Source: Paenibacillus sacheonensis (GTDB lineage: Bacteria > Bacillota > Bacilli > Paenibacillales > Paenibacillaceae). Taken from it: a stretch of 64,000 bases of DNA. Where the stretch lies: contig NZ_JAAAMU010000013.1 in the NCBI RefSeq assembly GCF_009909195.1, positions 1 through 64,000 of the forward strand. The letters run 5' to 3'. A program made the translations under genes and the position numbers. The notes beneath the pieces were generated by a model. That model was given only the letters and a program-made list of their open reading frames with translations, ran no database searches and was not told the DNA's origin. Shown piece after piece: positions 24,491 through 32,745 of the stretch. Each line of letters starts with the position of its first letter. Position 1 is the first letter of the stretch.

Positions 24491-26854
24491 TTGGACAGCA
24501 AAATACTACACACACTTGATTATGCCAAAATTGTATATAAATTAGGCCAGCACGCCGCGACGGCTTTGGGAAAAGCAGAGGTCGAGGCGCTGCACCCGAG
24601 CCCGGATCTGGACGACGTCAAGCATGCGCTGCAGGTGACGGAAGAAGCCTATAAGGCCGACCGTCTCAAAGGCAGCGCGCCGTTCGGCGGCGTCGTGGAC
24701 ATTAAGCCTTCGCTGCTGCGTTCCAAGATCGGCGGTACGCTGAACCCGGCAGAACTGCTGGAAATCGCCGAAACGGTGCGCGGCGGACGCCGCGTCAAGC
24801 GGCATGTGCTGCAGCTGCACGACGATGACGAGGTGCCAATGCTGGCCGCGATGGCGGAGCAGCTGACGGAGCATAAACCGCTCGAGGACGCGATCTTCAA
24901 CTGCATCGACGATCAGGCCGAAGTGATGGACAGCGCCAGCGTCGAGCTCGCGAATATCCGCCGGGAGCTGCGCGCCGGCGAAGGGCGCGTGCGCGAGAAG
25001 CTCGAAGGCATGATCCGCTCGTCGTCCGTGCAGAAGATGCTGCAGGATGCCATCATTACCATACGGAACGACCGATACGTGATACCGGTGAAACAAGAAT
25101 ACCGCTCGAACTTCGGCGGGATCATTCACGATCAATCCGGCTCCGGCGCCACGCTCTTCATCGAACCGGAAGCGATCGTCGTCATGAACAACAAGCTCCG
25201 GGAATTGCGTTTGGCCGAAGAACGCGAAATCGAGAAAATCCTGCAAAAGCTGACGGCGCTGACGGCAGACTATGCCGACGATCTCATCATCGATCTGGAT
25301 CTGCTGGGCAAGCTGGATTTCGCCTTCGCGAAAGCGCGGCTGGCGCATGTCATGGGCGCTTCGCAGCCTCGCATGAACGACAGGGGCTATTTGAAGCTGC
25401 GCAAGGGCCGCCATCCGCTCATCGCGCGCGAACAGGTCGTGCCGATCGACGTGGAGCTCGGAAACAATTACACGGCGATTATCGTGACGGGGCCGAATAC
25501 CGGCGGTAAGACGGTATCGCTCAAAACGATCGGACTGCTCAGCCTCATGGCCATGTCCGGCCTGTTCGTGCCTGCCGAGGAAGGCAGCCAGCTGTGCGTC
25601 TTCGATGCGTTGTACGCCGATATCGGAGACGAACAGAGCATCGAGCAGAACTTGAGTACGTTCTCGAGTCATCTGACGAACATTATCCGCATTCTAAATA
25701 CAATGACGCCGAAAAGCCTTGTACTGCTCGATGAGCTCGGTGCCGGTACGGACCCGGCCGAAGGCTCGGCGCTGGCGATCGCCATTCTCGAGCATATGCA
25801 CAAGCTCGGCTGCCGCATTGTCGCGACGACGCATTACAGCGAGCTGAAGGCCTATGCCTATAATCGCAAGGGCGTTATCAACGCGAGCATGGAGTTCGAT
25901 GTCGCCACGCTGAGCCCGACGTACCGCCTCCTGATCGGCGTGCCGGGACGAAGCAACGCATTCGCGATCGCGGAGCGCCTCGGCCTGCAGCGCAGCATCA
26001 TCGATCACGCGCGAGGCGAAGTGAGCGAAGAGGACATTCGCGTCGAGACGATGATCGCGTCGCTCGAAGAAAACCGAATCGGCGCCGAGACCGAGCGCCA
26101 AACGGCGGAAGCGCTTCGCAAGCAGCTCGAAGAGCAGCGCGCCCGCCACGAAGCGGAGCTGCAGCGGTTCGAAGAGCAGCGCGAGAAGCTGCTTGCCAAA
26201 GCGCAGGACGAAGCCCGCGAGGTCATGCTTCGCGCGAAACGCGAAGCGGAAGAGATCATTGCCGATCTGCGTAAGCTCGCGCAGGAAGAAGGCGCAGCGG
26301 TCAAGGATCATAAGCTGACGGAAGCCCGCCGCAAACTGGACGAGGCAACGCCGGAAGCCCGCAAGGCGGAGAAGAGCAAAGCGAAGGCGAATAAGCCGCA
26401 GCAGATCGAGAACGGCGACGAAGTCATGGTATACAGCCTCGGCCAACGAGGCCATGTCGTGGAGCTGAGCGGCAGCGAAGCGCTCGTCCAGCTGGGCATT
26501 CTGAAGATGAAGGTCGCGATAAGCGATCTCGAGCTCGTGAAGCGCGCCGAGACGGCGAAGACGCAGCAGCCGAAGATCGCCGCCAGCTTGAAGCGGACGC
26601 GCGACGAGAACGCGCGCTCGGAGCTTGATCTGCGCGGTTCGAATCTGGAAGAGGCAATATTGGAAGTGGACCGCTTTCTCGACGAGTCCTTCTTGGCCGG
26701 TTTCGGCCAGGTTTTCATCATCCATGGCCATGGTACCGGCGTGCTTCGCAGCGGGATCAGCGATTTCCTGCGCAGGCACAAGCATGTCAAGGGCTACCGT
26801 CTGGGCAGGTACGGAGAAGGCGGAGCCGGCGTTACCGTAGCGGAATTGAAGTAA
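24491..26854 (+). CDS. mutS2: endonuclease MutS2
   Basis: A 787-residue MutS2. An N-terminal MutS core/clamp region (~1-310) leads to an ATPase with Walker A TGPNTGGKT and the DELGAGTDPAEG Walker B region. A coiled-coil segment (~515-640) and a KOW-like part follow, then a C-terminal Smr nuclease domain (LDLRGSNLEEA, IIHGHGTGVLR). MutS2 suppresses homologous recombination and, in B. subtilis, acts in ribosome rescue. TTG at 24491 is chosen because LDSKILHTLDYAKI is the family N terminus and GAGAGGGG lies ten bases upstream. DUF350 follows after 22 bases. Confidence 0.95.
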   Translation: MDSKILHTLDYAKIVYKLGQHAATALGKAEVEALHPSPDLDDVKHALQVTEEAYKADRLKGSAPFGGVVDIKPSLLRSKIGGTLNPAELLEIAETVRGGRRVKRHVLQLHDDDEVPMLAAMAEQLTEHKPLEDAIFNCIDDQAEVMDSASVELANIRRELRAGEGRVREKLEGMIRSSSVQKMLQDAIITIRNDRYVIPVKQEYRSNFGGIIHDQSGSGATLFIEPEAIVVMNNKLRELRLAEEREIEKILQKLTALTADYADDLIIDLDLLGKLDFAFAKARLAHVMGASQPRMNDRGYLKLRKGRHPLIAREQVVPIDVELGNNYTAIIVTGPNTGGKTVSLKTIGLLSLMAMSGLFVPAEEGSQLCVFDALYADIGDEQSIEQNLSTFSSHLTNIIRILNTMTPKSLVLLDELGAGTDPAEGSALAIAILEHMHKLGCRIVATTHYSELKAYAYNRKGVINASMEFDVATLSPTYRLLIGVPGRSNAFAIAERLGLQRSIIDHARGEVSEEDIRVETMIASLEENRIGAETERQTAEALRKQLEEQRARHEAELQRFEEQREKLLAKAQDEAREVMLRAKREAEEIIADLRKLAQEEGAAVKDHKLTEARRKLDEATPEARKAEKSKAKANKPQQIENGDEVMVYSLGQRGHVVELSGSEALVQLGILKMKVAISDLELVKRAETAKTQQPKIAASLKRTRDENARSELDLRGSNLEEAILEVDRFLDESFLAGFGQVFIIHGHGTGVLRSGISDFLRRHKHVKGYRLGRYGEGGAGVTVAELK

Positions 26855-26876
26855 GGTAAAGGAGATGGGCGCTTAG

Positions 26877-27296
26877 ATGGATCAGGAAGTCGACCAAATG
26901 CTCAGCAATTCCTTTGCGGCCTCGCTTGCCTACGTTTCGATAGCGGTTTTGGCGCTGCTCGTCTTCTTATATATCTTCGAGCTCGTCACGCGCTACAAAT
27001 GCTGGCAGGAAATCAAGAAAGGCAATATGGCCGTCGCGATGGCGACCGGGGGTAAAATTTTCGGGATCTGCAATCTGTTCCGATTCTCCATCGATGCGAA
27101 CGAGACCGTCTATCAGAGCCTCGTTTGGGCTATGTACGGGTATGCGCTTTTGCTTGCTGCTTACTTCTTGTTTGAGTTTCTGACGCCGGTTTTTCGAATC
27201 GACGACGAGATTCAGAAGGACAATCGGGCGGTCGGCTTTATCGCCATGATTATTTCCATCTCATTGTCTTACGTCATTGGCGCTACGGTCGCATAA
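26877..27296 (+). CDS. DUF350-family membrane protein
   Basis: A 139-residue protein with four helices and the family features KGNMAVAMATGGKIFG and IDDEIQKDNRAVGFIAMI. DUF350 (YjfL-like) proteins form small two-repeat membrane proteins of uncertain function. It lies 22 bases after mutS2 behind AAAGGAGATGG and is probably co-transcribed. Confidence 0.85.
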   Translation: MDQEVDQMLSNSFAASLAYVSIAVLALLVFLYIFELVTRYKCWQEIKKGNMAVAMATGGKIFGICNLFRFSIDANETVYQSLVWAMYGYALLLAAYFLFEFLTPVFRIDDEIQKDNRAVGFIAMIISISLSYVIGATVA

Positions 27297-27331
27297 GCAA
27301 GGTTTGAATAGTTTGGGGGATGGATGCACGG

Positions 27332-27409
27332 ATGAAATATCTATGGGGCACGCTGTTCGCGCTGGCTGCGCTGTTCGTGGTTTTCGGTGTCTTCTATTTA
27401 TTACGATAA
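27332..27409 (+). CDS. 25-residue single-helix membrane ORF
   Basis: ATGAAATATCTATGG starts a 25-codon frame encoding a basic N terminus and one hydrophobic helix (GTLFALAALFVVFGVF) ending in YLLR. GGGGGA lies about 11 bases upstream; an in-frame ATG at 27320 is an alternative. It sits 35 bases after the DUF350 gene. Coding is supported only by the clean helix, the ribosome-site-like sequence and the location. Confidence 0.5.
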   Translation: MKYLWGTLFALAALFVVFGVFYLLR

Positions 27410-27431
27410 GCGATTTCTATAAAATGCCGCG

Positions 27432-27479
27432 AGCATGTTGATTGGAGCAACGATCGGATCAAACCTCAATCAACATGCT
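27432..27479 (+). promoter_or_regulatory. 13-bp inverted repeat upstream of the zinc-ribbon gene
   Basis: AGCATGTTGATTG (27432-27444) is exactly inverted at 27467-27479 with a 22-base loop. It ends five bases before the ribosome site of the next gene and has no T-run, so it is a candidate operator or leader hairpin, not a terminator. Confidence 0.55.
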
Positions 27480-27501
27480 TCGGAACGAGGAGCGACGTTA
27501 C

Positions 27502-28047
27502 ATGAACGAACAACATCAACATGAACAACAGGACGGGCCGGTGATATGTCCTTGGTGCCAGAGCGAAATCGTCTGGGACGAAGAAATCGGACCGGAGCGC
27601 GAATGCCCGCATTGCGAGAACGAGCTGTCAGGATACCGTACGCTGCAATTCGATATGGACGGCAGCGAAGAGGATGAGCCGGAAGAGGATGAAGCAGCGA
27701 CGGATGCTTGGGAGGCGGACGGCTCGCCGGATTTGACCGACTTCGTGGAATACGGAAGCGAGCGGCTGGCGATGACCGGCGCGGTGGAGCGTCTGCTGGA
27801 GGATCAGCTGGAGGCGCCGGAATGCCCGTCCTGCCGCGAACTGATGCTCGAAGCCGGCACGCATGTCGTCAAGGGCGATCAGTTCCAGCCGAGAATTCCG
27901 GCGGCGCTCGGATTGCCAATCCTGGAGAAGCCCTTCTCCCTGGTCCTCTACGTGTGCCCGTCATGCTTCCATACCGAGAACCGATTGTCGGTTAAGGACC
28001 AGGAGCATCTTGTTTCGAGGCTGGCTTTGGCAGGGGACGAGCTATAA
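27502..28047 (+). CDS. zinc-ribbon protein of unknown function
   Basis: A 181-residue soluble protein. The N-terminal zinc ribbon has ICPWCQSE and CPHCENE; a second pair of Cys motifs lies further on (CPSCREL, CPSCFHTEN), so two metal sites are possible. The middle is very acidic (DGSEEDEPEEDEAATDAWE). I do not recognise a named family. ACGAGGAGCG lies about ten bases before the ATG. An inverted repeat precedes the ribosome site. Confidence 0.75.
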   Translation: MNEQHQHEQQDGPVICPWCQSEIVWDEEIGPERECPHCENELSGYRTLQFDMDGSEEDEPEEDEAATDAWEADGSPDLTDFVEYGSERLAMTGAVERLLEDQLEAPECPSCRELMLEAGTHVVKGDQFQPRIPAALGLPILEKPFSLVLYVCPSCFHTENRLSVKDQEHLVSRLALAGDEL

Positions 28048-28203
28048 GGTCGCGGAAACGAGTCAATAAAACATCATCGTGCAGTGCATATCGAAGAAAT
28101 TGGCAAGTTCATACAAATCTTGAATTCCGGCATGCCCGCTTCTCCAAGAGGGTACCTTACGCCTATTAGCTGCATGTAATGCGGCAGGCTGGAGGGATGC
28201 TGC

Positions 28204-29535
28204 TTGGAACAGGGAAAACATGCCGTGCAATCGCGCTGGCACGCGGGCAAAGCCCGGGGGAACATGCGAACCGTATCGGGCGAGGGCAGCGGGAAACGGG
28301 ATTTCACGACCCGCACCTTGGACGGACAAGCCGTACTGCTGTTGGCCGTACAGGCGCTGCTGGGGACGGCCAACGCATTATCCGGTACGTTCTTGCCGAT
28401 CTATCTATGGAAGTCCAGCCAGTCCTTCGCCGTGATCGGCTGGTTTAATTTGACGCAATTCCTCGTGAGCGGACTTACGTTCTGGCTTGCGGGGAAATGG
28501 GTCAAGGAGCACAACAAAATGAACAGTCTCCGGCTCGGCGTCGCGCTGTCCGGTTTGTTTTATTTTGTCGTCCTGCTGCTGGGCAAGTCGGCGGTCACGT
28601 ACGTTGTTCCGCTCGGCACGATGATCGGCATCGGGAACGGCCTCTTCTGGCTCGCGTTCAACGTCGTCTACTTCGAGGTCACGGAGCCGGGCAATCGCGA
28701 CCGCTTCAACGGCTGGGCCGGATTGCTCGGCTCGGGGGCCGGCATCGTGGCGCCGTGGATATCCGGCTGGCTCATCACGGTGAGCACGGGCGAGCGAGGC
28801 TATCATATTATTTTCACGGTCTCGTCCGTCATCTTCGCGGTTGCCGTCGTGCTCAGCTTCTGGCTGAAGAAACGAAAGGCTTCCGGCACTTATGAGTGGC
28901 TTCACGGCTATCGGCAGCTCCGCCAGAAGGGCAATCCGTGGCGTTACGCCGTTGCCGCGATCATCTGCCAGGGCGTACGCGAAGGCGTATACATGTTCTT
29001 CATCGGCTTGCTCGTGTTCCTAGCGACGAAGAACGAGGGAAAGCTCGGCAACTTCTCGCTTGTGACGTCGCTTGTGGCACTGGTCAGCTTCTGGCTGGTC
29101 GGACGGCTGCTGAAGCCGGAACGAAGACGCGCCGCAATGCTGATTGGCGCAATCGCGGTGACCGCGGTCATCGCGCCGCTCTTCTGGCCGCTGTCTTACC
29201 GGACGCTCCTGTTGTTCGGCATCGGCACGGCGCTGTTCATGCCGCTGTATATTTTACCGATGACGTCGACGGTATTCGACCTGATCGGCAGCACGGAAGA
29301 CAGCGCGAAGAAGCGCGAGGAATTCGTCGTTCTGCGCGAAGCCGGGCTTACAGCCGGCCGAATCGTCGGCGTTGCGGCGTATTTGCTCGTGCTGCCCTAT
29401 ATGGAGCAATCGACTTACGTCGTGCCCGGGCTTATGCTGGCCGTCGGCGCGTTTCCGATTCTGGGCTGGTGGCTGATGCGCGGCTTGGTAGGCCGGGCGG
29501 CGCGGGGACGACAAGAAACAGAAACCTCTTCATGA
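28204..29535 (+). CDS. MFS transporter
   Basis: A 443-residue transporter with about 12 helices. After a polar N-terminal ~38 residues come AVLLLAVQALLGTANALSG and the later helices; the central loop is basic (SFWLKKRKASGTYEWLHG). It resembles the YxiO/UMF1-like branch of MFS, with unknown substrate. TTG at 28204 is favoured by GGAGGGA at 28191-28197. ATG at 28264 is possible, but its GGGGGA is too close. A cysteine synthase gene follows after 26 bases. Confidence 0.85.
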   Translation: MEQGKHAVQSRWHAGKARGNMRTVSGEGSGKRDFTTRTLDGQAVLLLAVQALLGTANALSGTFLPIYLWKSSQSFAVIGWFNLTQFLVSGLTFWLAGKWVKEHNKMNSLRLGVALSGLFYFVVLLLGKSAVTYVVPLGTMIGIGNGLFWLAFNVVYFEVTEPGNRDRFNGWAGLLGSGAGIVAPWISGWLITVSTGERGYHIIFTVSSVIFAVAVVLSFWLKKRKASGTYEWLHGYRQLRQKGNPWRYAVAAIICQGVREGVYMFFIGLLVFLATKNEGKLGNFSLVTSLVALVSFWLVGRLLKPERRRAAMLIGAIAVTAVIAPLFWPLSYRTLLLFGIGTALFMPLYILPMTSTVFDLIGSTEDSAKKREEFVVLREAGLTAGRIVGVAAYLLVLPYMEQSTYVVPGLMLAVGAFPILGWWLMRGLVGRAARGRQETETSS

Positions 29536-29561
29536 GGAAGGGATATAGAGGAGGAGAAACA

Positions 29562-30479
29562 ATGCCGCGCATTGTGAATAACGTGACCGAATTAATCGGA
29601 GAGACGCCTGTCGTCGCGCTCCGCCGCATGCAGGAGCAGGGCTCCGCCGAGGTACTCGTGAAGCTCGAGCGCTTCAATCCGAGCGGAAGCGTCAAGGACC
29701 GGGCGGCTTCCGCGCTCATCGCGGCCGGCGAGGCGAAGGGAATACTGACGCCCGGCGCGACGATTATCGAGCCGACGAGCGGGAATACCGGTATCGGCCT
29801 GGCCATGAATGCCGCTGCCAAAGGCTATAAACTGATTCTCGTCATGCCCGACAATATGACGAAAGAACGTATCGGCCTGCTCAAGGCTTACGGCGCGGAG
29901 GTCGTGCTGACTCCGGCGGCCGAACGGATGCCCGGGGCCATCAAGCGAGCGTTCGAGCTGCAAGGGGAGCGTCCCGGGAGCTATATTCCGAATCAGTTCG
30001 AGAACGAAGCGAACCCGGACATCCATCGCGTGACGACGGCCAAGGAAATCCTGCGCCAAACGGACGGCAGGCTGGACGTCTTCGTCGCTTCGGCGGGTAC
30101 AGGCGGCACGATCACTGGAACGGGCGAGGCGCTTAAAGCCGCGCTCCCCGGACTGTATGTCGCGGTCGTCGAGCCTCTCGGTTCCCCTGTTCTGTCCGGG
30201 GGAAAGCCGGGACCGCATAAGCTCGTCGGCACGAGTCCGGGGTTTATCCCGGCGATCTTGAATACGTCGGTCTATGACGAAATCGTTCAAGTAGCGGATG
30301 ACGCGGCCGTGGATACGATGCGCCGGCTCGCCCGCGAGGAAGGACTGCTGCTCGGTCCTTCTTCCGGCGCCTCGGTATGGGCTGCAATGGAGCAAGCCCG
30401 CCGGATCGGGAAGGGCGGGCGCGTGCTGTGCATCGCCCCTGACAGCGGCGAGCGATATTTAAGTATGGGGTTGTTTTAG
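29562..30479 (+). CDS. cysK: cysteine synthase A (O-acetylserine sulfhydrylase)
   Basis: A 305-residue PLP enzyme making cysteine from O-acetylserine and sulfide. PLP Lys45 is in NPSGSVKDRAA, the substrate loop is PTSGNTGIG and the phosphate loop is GTGGTITGTGE; the PLP-N1 Ser lies in GPSSGASVW. GAGGAGG precedes ATG 29562; a long open frame further upstream overlaps the MFS gene and is not coding. It ends 12 bases from convergent cotH. Confidence 0.93.
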   Translation: MPRIVNNVTELIGETPVVALRRMQEQGSAEVLVKLERFNPSGSVKDRAASALIAAGEAKGILTPGATIIEPTSGNTGIGLAMNAAAKGYKLILVMPDNMTKERIGLLKAYGAEVVLTPAAERMPGAIKRAFELQGERPGSYIPNQFENEANPDIHRVTTAKEILRQTDGRLDVFVASAGTGGTITGTGEALKAALPGLYVAVVEPLGSPVLSGGKPGPHKLVGTSPGFIPAILNTSVYDEIVQVADDAAVDTMRRLAREEGLLLGPSSGASVWAAMEQARRIGKGGRVLCIAPDSGERYLSMGLF

Positions 30480-30491
30480 CGGCGGCTGCGA

Positions 30492-31565
30492 TTAATCCTT
30501 CCAAACCTCCAATTCTTCTTCTACGATGGCCCTGCGCTCTTCGATGTAGCTCCGGAACAATTCCGGCTCTTCCTCGAAGGAGCGGAAGGGCCATTTTCGC
30601 GTGAAATCGTCCCGGATGGCAGGGGTGATCTCCTCGTACATGCTTTGAATGACCGGTTCGATGGTGCCGATCGTGAATTTGCCGTCGAGCAGCTTTGCCA
30701 GAATTTTACGATACGCCTGCCTGCAGGATTTATAGGATAACACCTTGCGGGTGAGCGCGTTATAGCCTCTCACGTCTACCAAATCGCTGCCGCACAGCCG
30801 TCCATAGCAGTTGCGTCCCCATGTCCCCTCGTAATCCCACGGAATAATCCGATATTTCCCCGTGGTCGTATGCTCGTAGAGCGCATAGTTCTGATCGAAG
30901 CCGTCATAGTTCCCGGTAAGCACGGCACCGGCCAGCCATTTCAGATAAACGCTGACATCGAGTCGCTTGGCCATATAAGTGCGCAGTGTCCGCCTCGGCA
31001 GCCGATTGATGCTGCTTACGAAGCGCACGAGCCGTTTCTCCGTATTCACGTTCCCCTTCATCACGCGGTAGCCTTCCATGAGCGACTCTTTCCGCGCTTC
31101 CGTATCGGGATCGATCAAGCTGAAATTCGCCTTGTCGTTAACCGCATAGATCAGCGCCTTGGAACCGATGCTTCGCCTGCGGAAGAAGGCCGTATCCACC
31201 GATTCGATTTCCAAATAAACCCCGTGCGGGTAGCCGTTCCACTCCAGCCACATATGCTTCGTTCGCGGCGCGGGAACACCCATCATATTGAAGAAACGGA
31301 AGGAAAGCGCATTGCGGATCATCGACGGGTCGTCGAATTCCGCATTCCAATGAAGGATACCGTTATCCCCGAAATGGATTTCGTAGGATTTCTTCGGATA
31401 CGTCCGCGTGTGGCCTCCGCGAATCCTCAGCTTCGCATCCATCGTCTTGCCGTCCATCTCCAGCTTCACGGGGGCGAATTCATTGCTCCAGACATCGGCC
31501 AGTAGGCGCTGCAGATCGGCCTCGTCGATCGTTATCTTGCGAGTAGCCAGCCCTTCCCCGGACAT
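30492..31565 (-). CDS. cotH: CotH-family spore coat protein kinase
   Basis: A 357-residue CotH domain protein. CotH kinases are atypical secretory-kinase-like enzymes that phosphorylate Ser in coat proteins CotB and CotG. Visible motifs are LRIRGGHTRTYPKKSYEI, with the ATP-contacting Lys, and GNYDGFDQNYALYEH followed by IIPWDYEGTWG, which holds metal-binding Asp residues. AAGGAGA sits eight bases before the ATG. The upstream neighbour on the same strand is a Ser/Thr-rich Gly-X-Y repeat protein and the next gene is CotB with a Ser-rich tail. The cotH/cotG/cotB grouping of B. subtilis is therefore preserved in idea. Confidence 0.9.
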   Translation of the reverse strand: MSGEGLATRKITIDEADLQRLLADVWSNEFAPVKLEMDGKTMDAKLRIRGGHTRTYPKKSYEIHFGDNGILHWNAEFDDPSMIRNALSFRFFNMMGVPAPRTKHMWLEWNGYPHGVYLEIESVDTAFFRRRSIGSKALIYAVNDKANFSLIDPDTEARKESLMEGYRVMKGNVNTEKRLVRFVSSINRLPRRTLRTYMAKRLDVSVYLKWLAGAVLTGNYDGFDQNYALYEHTTTGKYRIIPWDYEGTWGRNCYGRLCGSDLVDVRGYNALTRKVLSYKSCRQAYRKILAKLLDGKFTIGTIEPVIQSMYEEITPAIRDDFTRKWPFRSFEEEPELFRSYIEERRAIVEEELEVWKD

Positions 31566-31591
31566 TAGACCATCTCCTTAGGCAAAAGATA

Positions 31592-31616
31592 AAGCCCATC
31601 GCATCGATAGGCTTCA
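31592..31616 (-). terminator. hairpin between the Gly-X-Y repeat gene and cotH
   Basis: On the minus strand AAGCCTATCG pairs with CGATGGGCTT over a three-base loop, followed by TATCTTTTG. It can act as a partial terminator, letting a fraction of transcripts enter cotH. Confidence 0.6.
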
Positions 31617-31660
31617 GCTTATTTACACTATGCGGGCGATCGTCTATTGGTCACTGCCGC

Positions 31661-32440
31661 TTATTTGCCGCCCCAGCCGCTGTTGTGGCTGCTGTTGCTG
31701 CGAGCGCCGCGGGAACCTTGCGTACCGCGGGAGCCTTGCGTGCCGCGGGAGCCTTGCGTGCCGCGGGAACCCTGCGTGCCGCGGGAACCTTGCGTGCCGC
31801 GGGAACCTTGCGAGCCTTGAGTACCTTGAATACCTTGCGAGCCTTGAGTACCTTGAGTACCTTGCATGCCTTGCGAGCCGTGCACGCCGCGAGAACCGCA
31901 GGAGCCTTGCGTACCTTTTGTGCCTTGCGAGCCTTGAGTACCGCGGGAACCTTGCGTATGCTCGCCGGGAGCTCCTTGCGTGCCTTTGGTACCATGCGAG
32001 CCATGGGAACCGCGGGAGCCGCGGGAACCTTGTGTACCTTTCGTACGGTCGCCGCAGGAACCTTGGGTGCCTTTGGTGCCATGCGAGCCATGGGAACCGA
32101 GGGGACCTTTCGTGCGGTCGCCGCAGGAACCTTGCGTGCCTTTGGAGCCATGCGAGCCATGGGAACCGAGGGGACCTTTCGTGCGGTCGCCGCAGGAACC
32201 TTGCGTGCCTTTGGTGCCATGCGAACCATGGGAACCGCGGGAGCCCTGGGAGCCTTGCGTACCTTGCGTGCGGTCGCCGCAGGAACCTTTCGTACCATGC
32301 GAGCCATGGGAACCGCGGGAGCCTTGCGTGCCTTTGGTGCCCTGCGAACCATGGGAACCGCGGGAGCCGTGCGTGCCTTTCGTACGGTCGCCGCAGGAAC
32401 TTTTATGTCCGCCGAGGTTTTTCTTTTGATTGTTTGCCAT
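31661..32440 (-). CDS. Gly-X-Y repeat, Ser/Thr/His-rich spore coat protein (CotG-like position)
   Basis: A 259-residue repeat protein. After a short start ([15 protein letters not shown]) nearly every third residue is Gly, with Ser/Thr at X and His/Arg/Lys/Gln at Y ([12 protein letters not shown]). The collagen-like register is interrupted by GSCGDRTKG blocks, repeated about every 23 residues and each carrying one Cys. The C-terminal third is a six-residue GSRGTQ repeat. Proline is almost absent, so a collagen triple helix is uncertain. The location beside cotH and cotB and the dense Ser/Thr-plus-basic pattern suggest a CotH substrate, analogous to CotG. AAAGGAG lies about 12 bases before the ATG. 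Long open frames on the other strand are artefacts of the repeats. Confidence 0.8.
   Translation of the reverse strand: MANNQKKNLGGHKSSCGDRTKGTHGSRGSHGSQGTKGTQGSRGSHGSHGTKGSCGDRTQGTQGSQGSRGSHGSHGTKGTQGSCGDRTKGPLGSHGSHGSKGTQGSCGDRTKGPLGSHGSHGTKGTQGSCGDRTKGTQGSRGSRGSHGSHGTKGTQGAPGEHTQGSRGTQGSQGTKGTQGSCGSRGVHGSQGMQGTQGTQGSQGIQGTQGSQGSRGTQGSRGTQGSRGTQGSRGTQGSRGTQGSRGARSNSSHNSGWGGK
31710..32400 (-). repeat. nested 18-bp and 69-bp coding repeats in the Gly-X-Y gene
   Basis: The C-terminal coding part (about 31713-31815) is an 18-base unit repeated five to six times. The central part repeats with a 69-base period (23 codons) marked by the GSCGDRTKG block. The units are nearly identical in DNA, so copy number is likely variable between strains. 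Confidence 0.85.
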
Positions 32441-32745
32441 TCTTCTCTTTCAACTCCTTTTGATAGATTCTATACAAGCTATGTCGCGAATCTATCAATC
32501 GCACCGGGTCATTGACTCATCTTATTAGAAATAGATATCAATCTAGTACCCTATGGATACAGGATACATATAAATACATTATAAATTGTCTCCCATGATA
32601 GATTTCACCGGGGCAAGCAATGGAGGGATGAATGCCGAAGAGAGTAGGATGAACCGTTATTTTGGCAGCAGGTATCGGATCGTGTTTGCACCCTTTGGTC
32701 TTTCATGGGGCAGGTTAGAATCTATTATTACGGAGGGATTTTGGT
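32441..32745. other. divergent control region between the Gly-X-Y gene and cotB
   Basis: About 300 bases, AT-rich between 32520 and 32590. It should contain late mother-cell promoters for both coat genes. CATATAAAT near 32569 vaguely resembles a sigma-K -10 element, but I cannot place a full promoter. GGAGGG at 32732-32737 serves cotB. Confidence 0.5.

Noticed and set aside
28896-29561. Extension of the cysteine synthase frame over the MFS gene
   Set aside because: The upstream part is Arg/Ala-rich out-of-frame sequence of the MFS gene; GAGGAGG and ATG 29562 match the family start exactly.
31630-32515. Plus-strand and third-frame open frames across the Gly-X-Y gene
   Set aside because: The repeat DNA stays open in several frames. 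Only the minus-strand frame at 31661-32440 has a ribosome site, a unique N terminus and a regular Gly-X-Y pattern.
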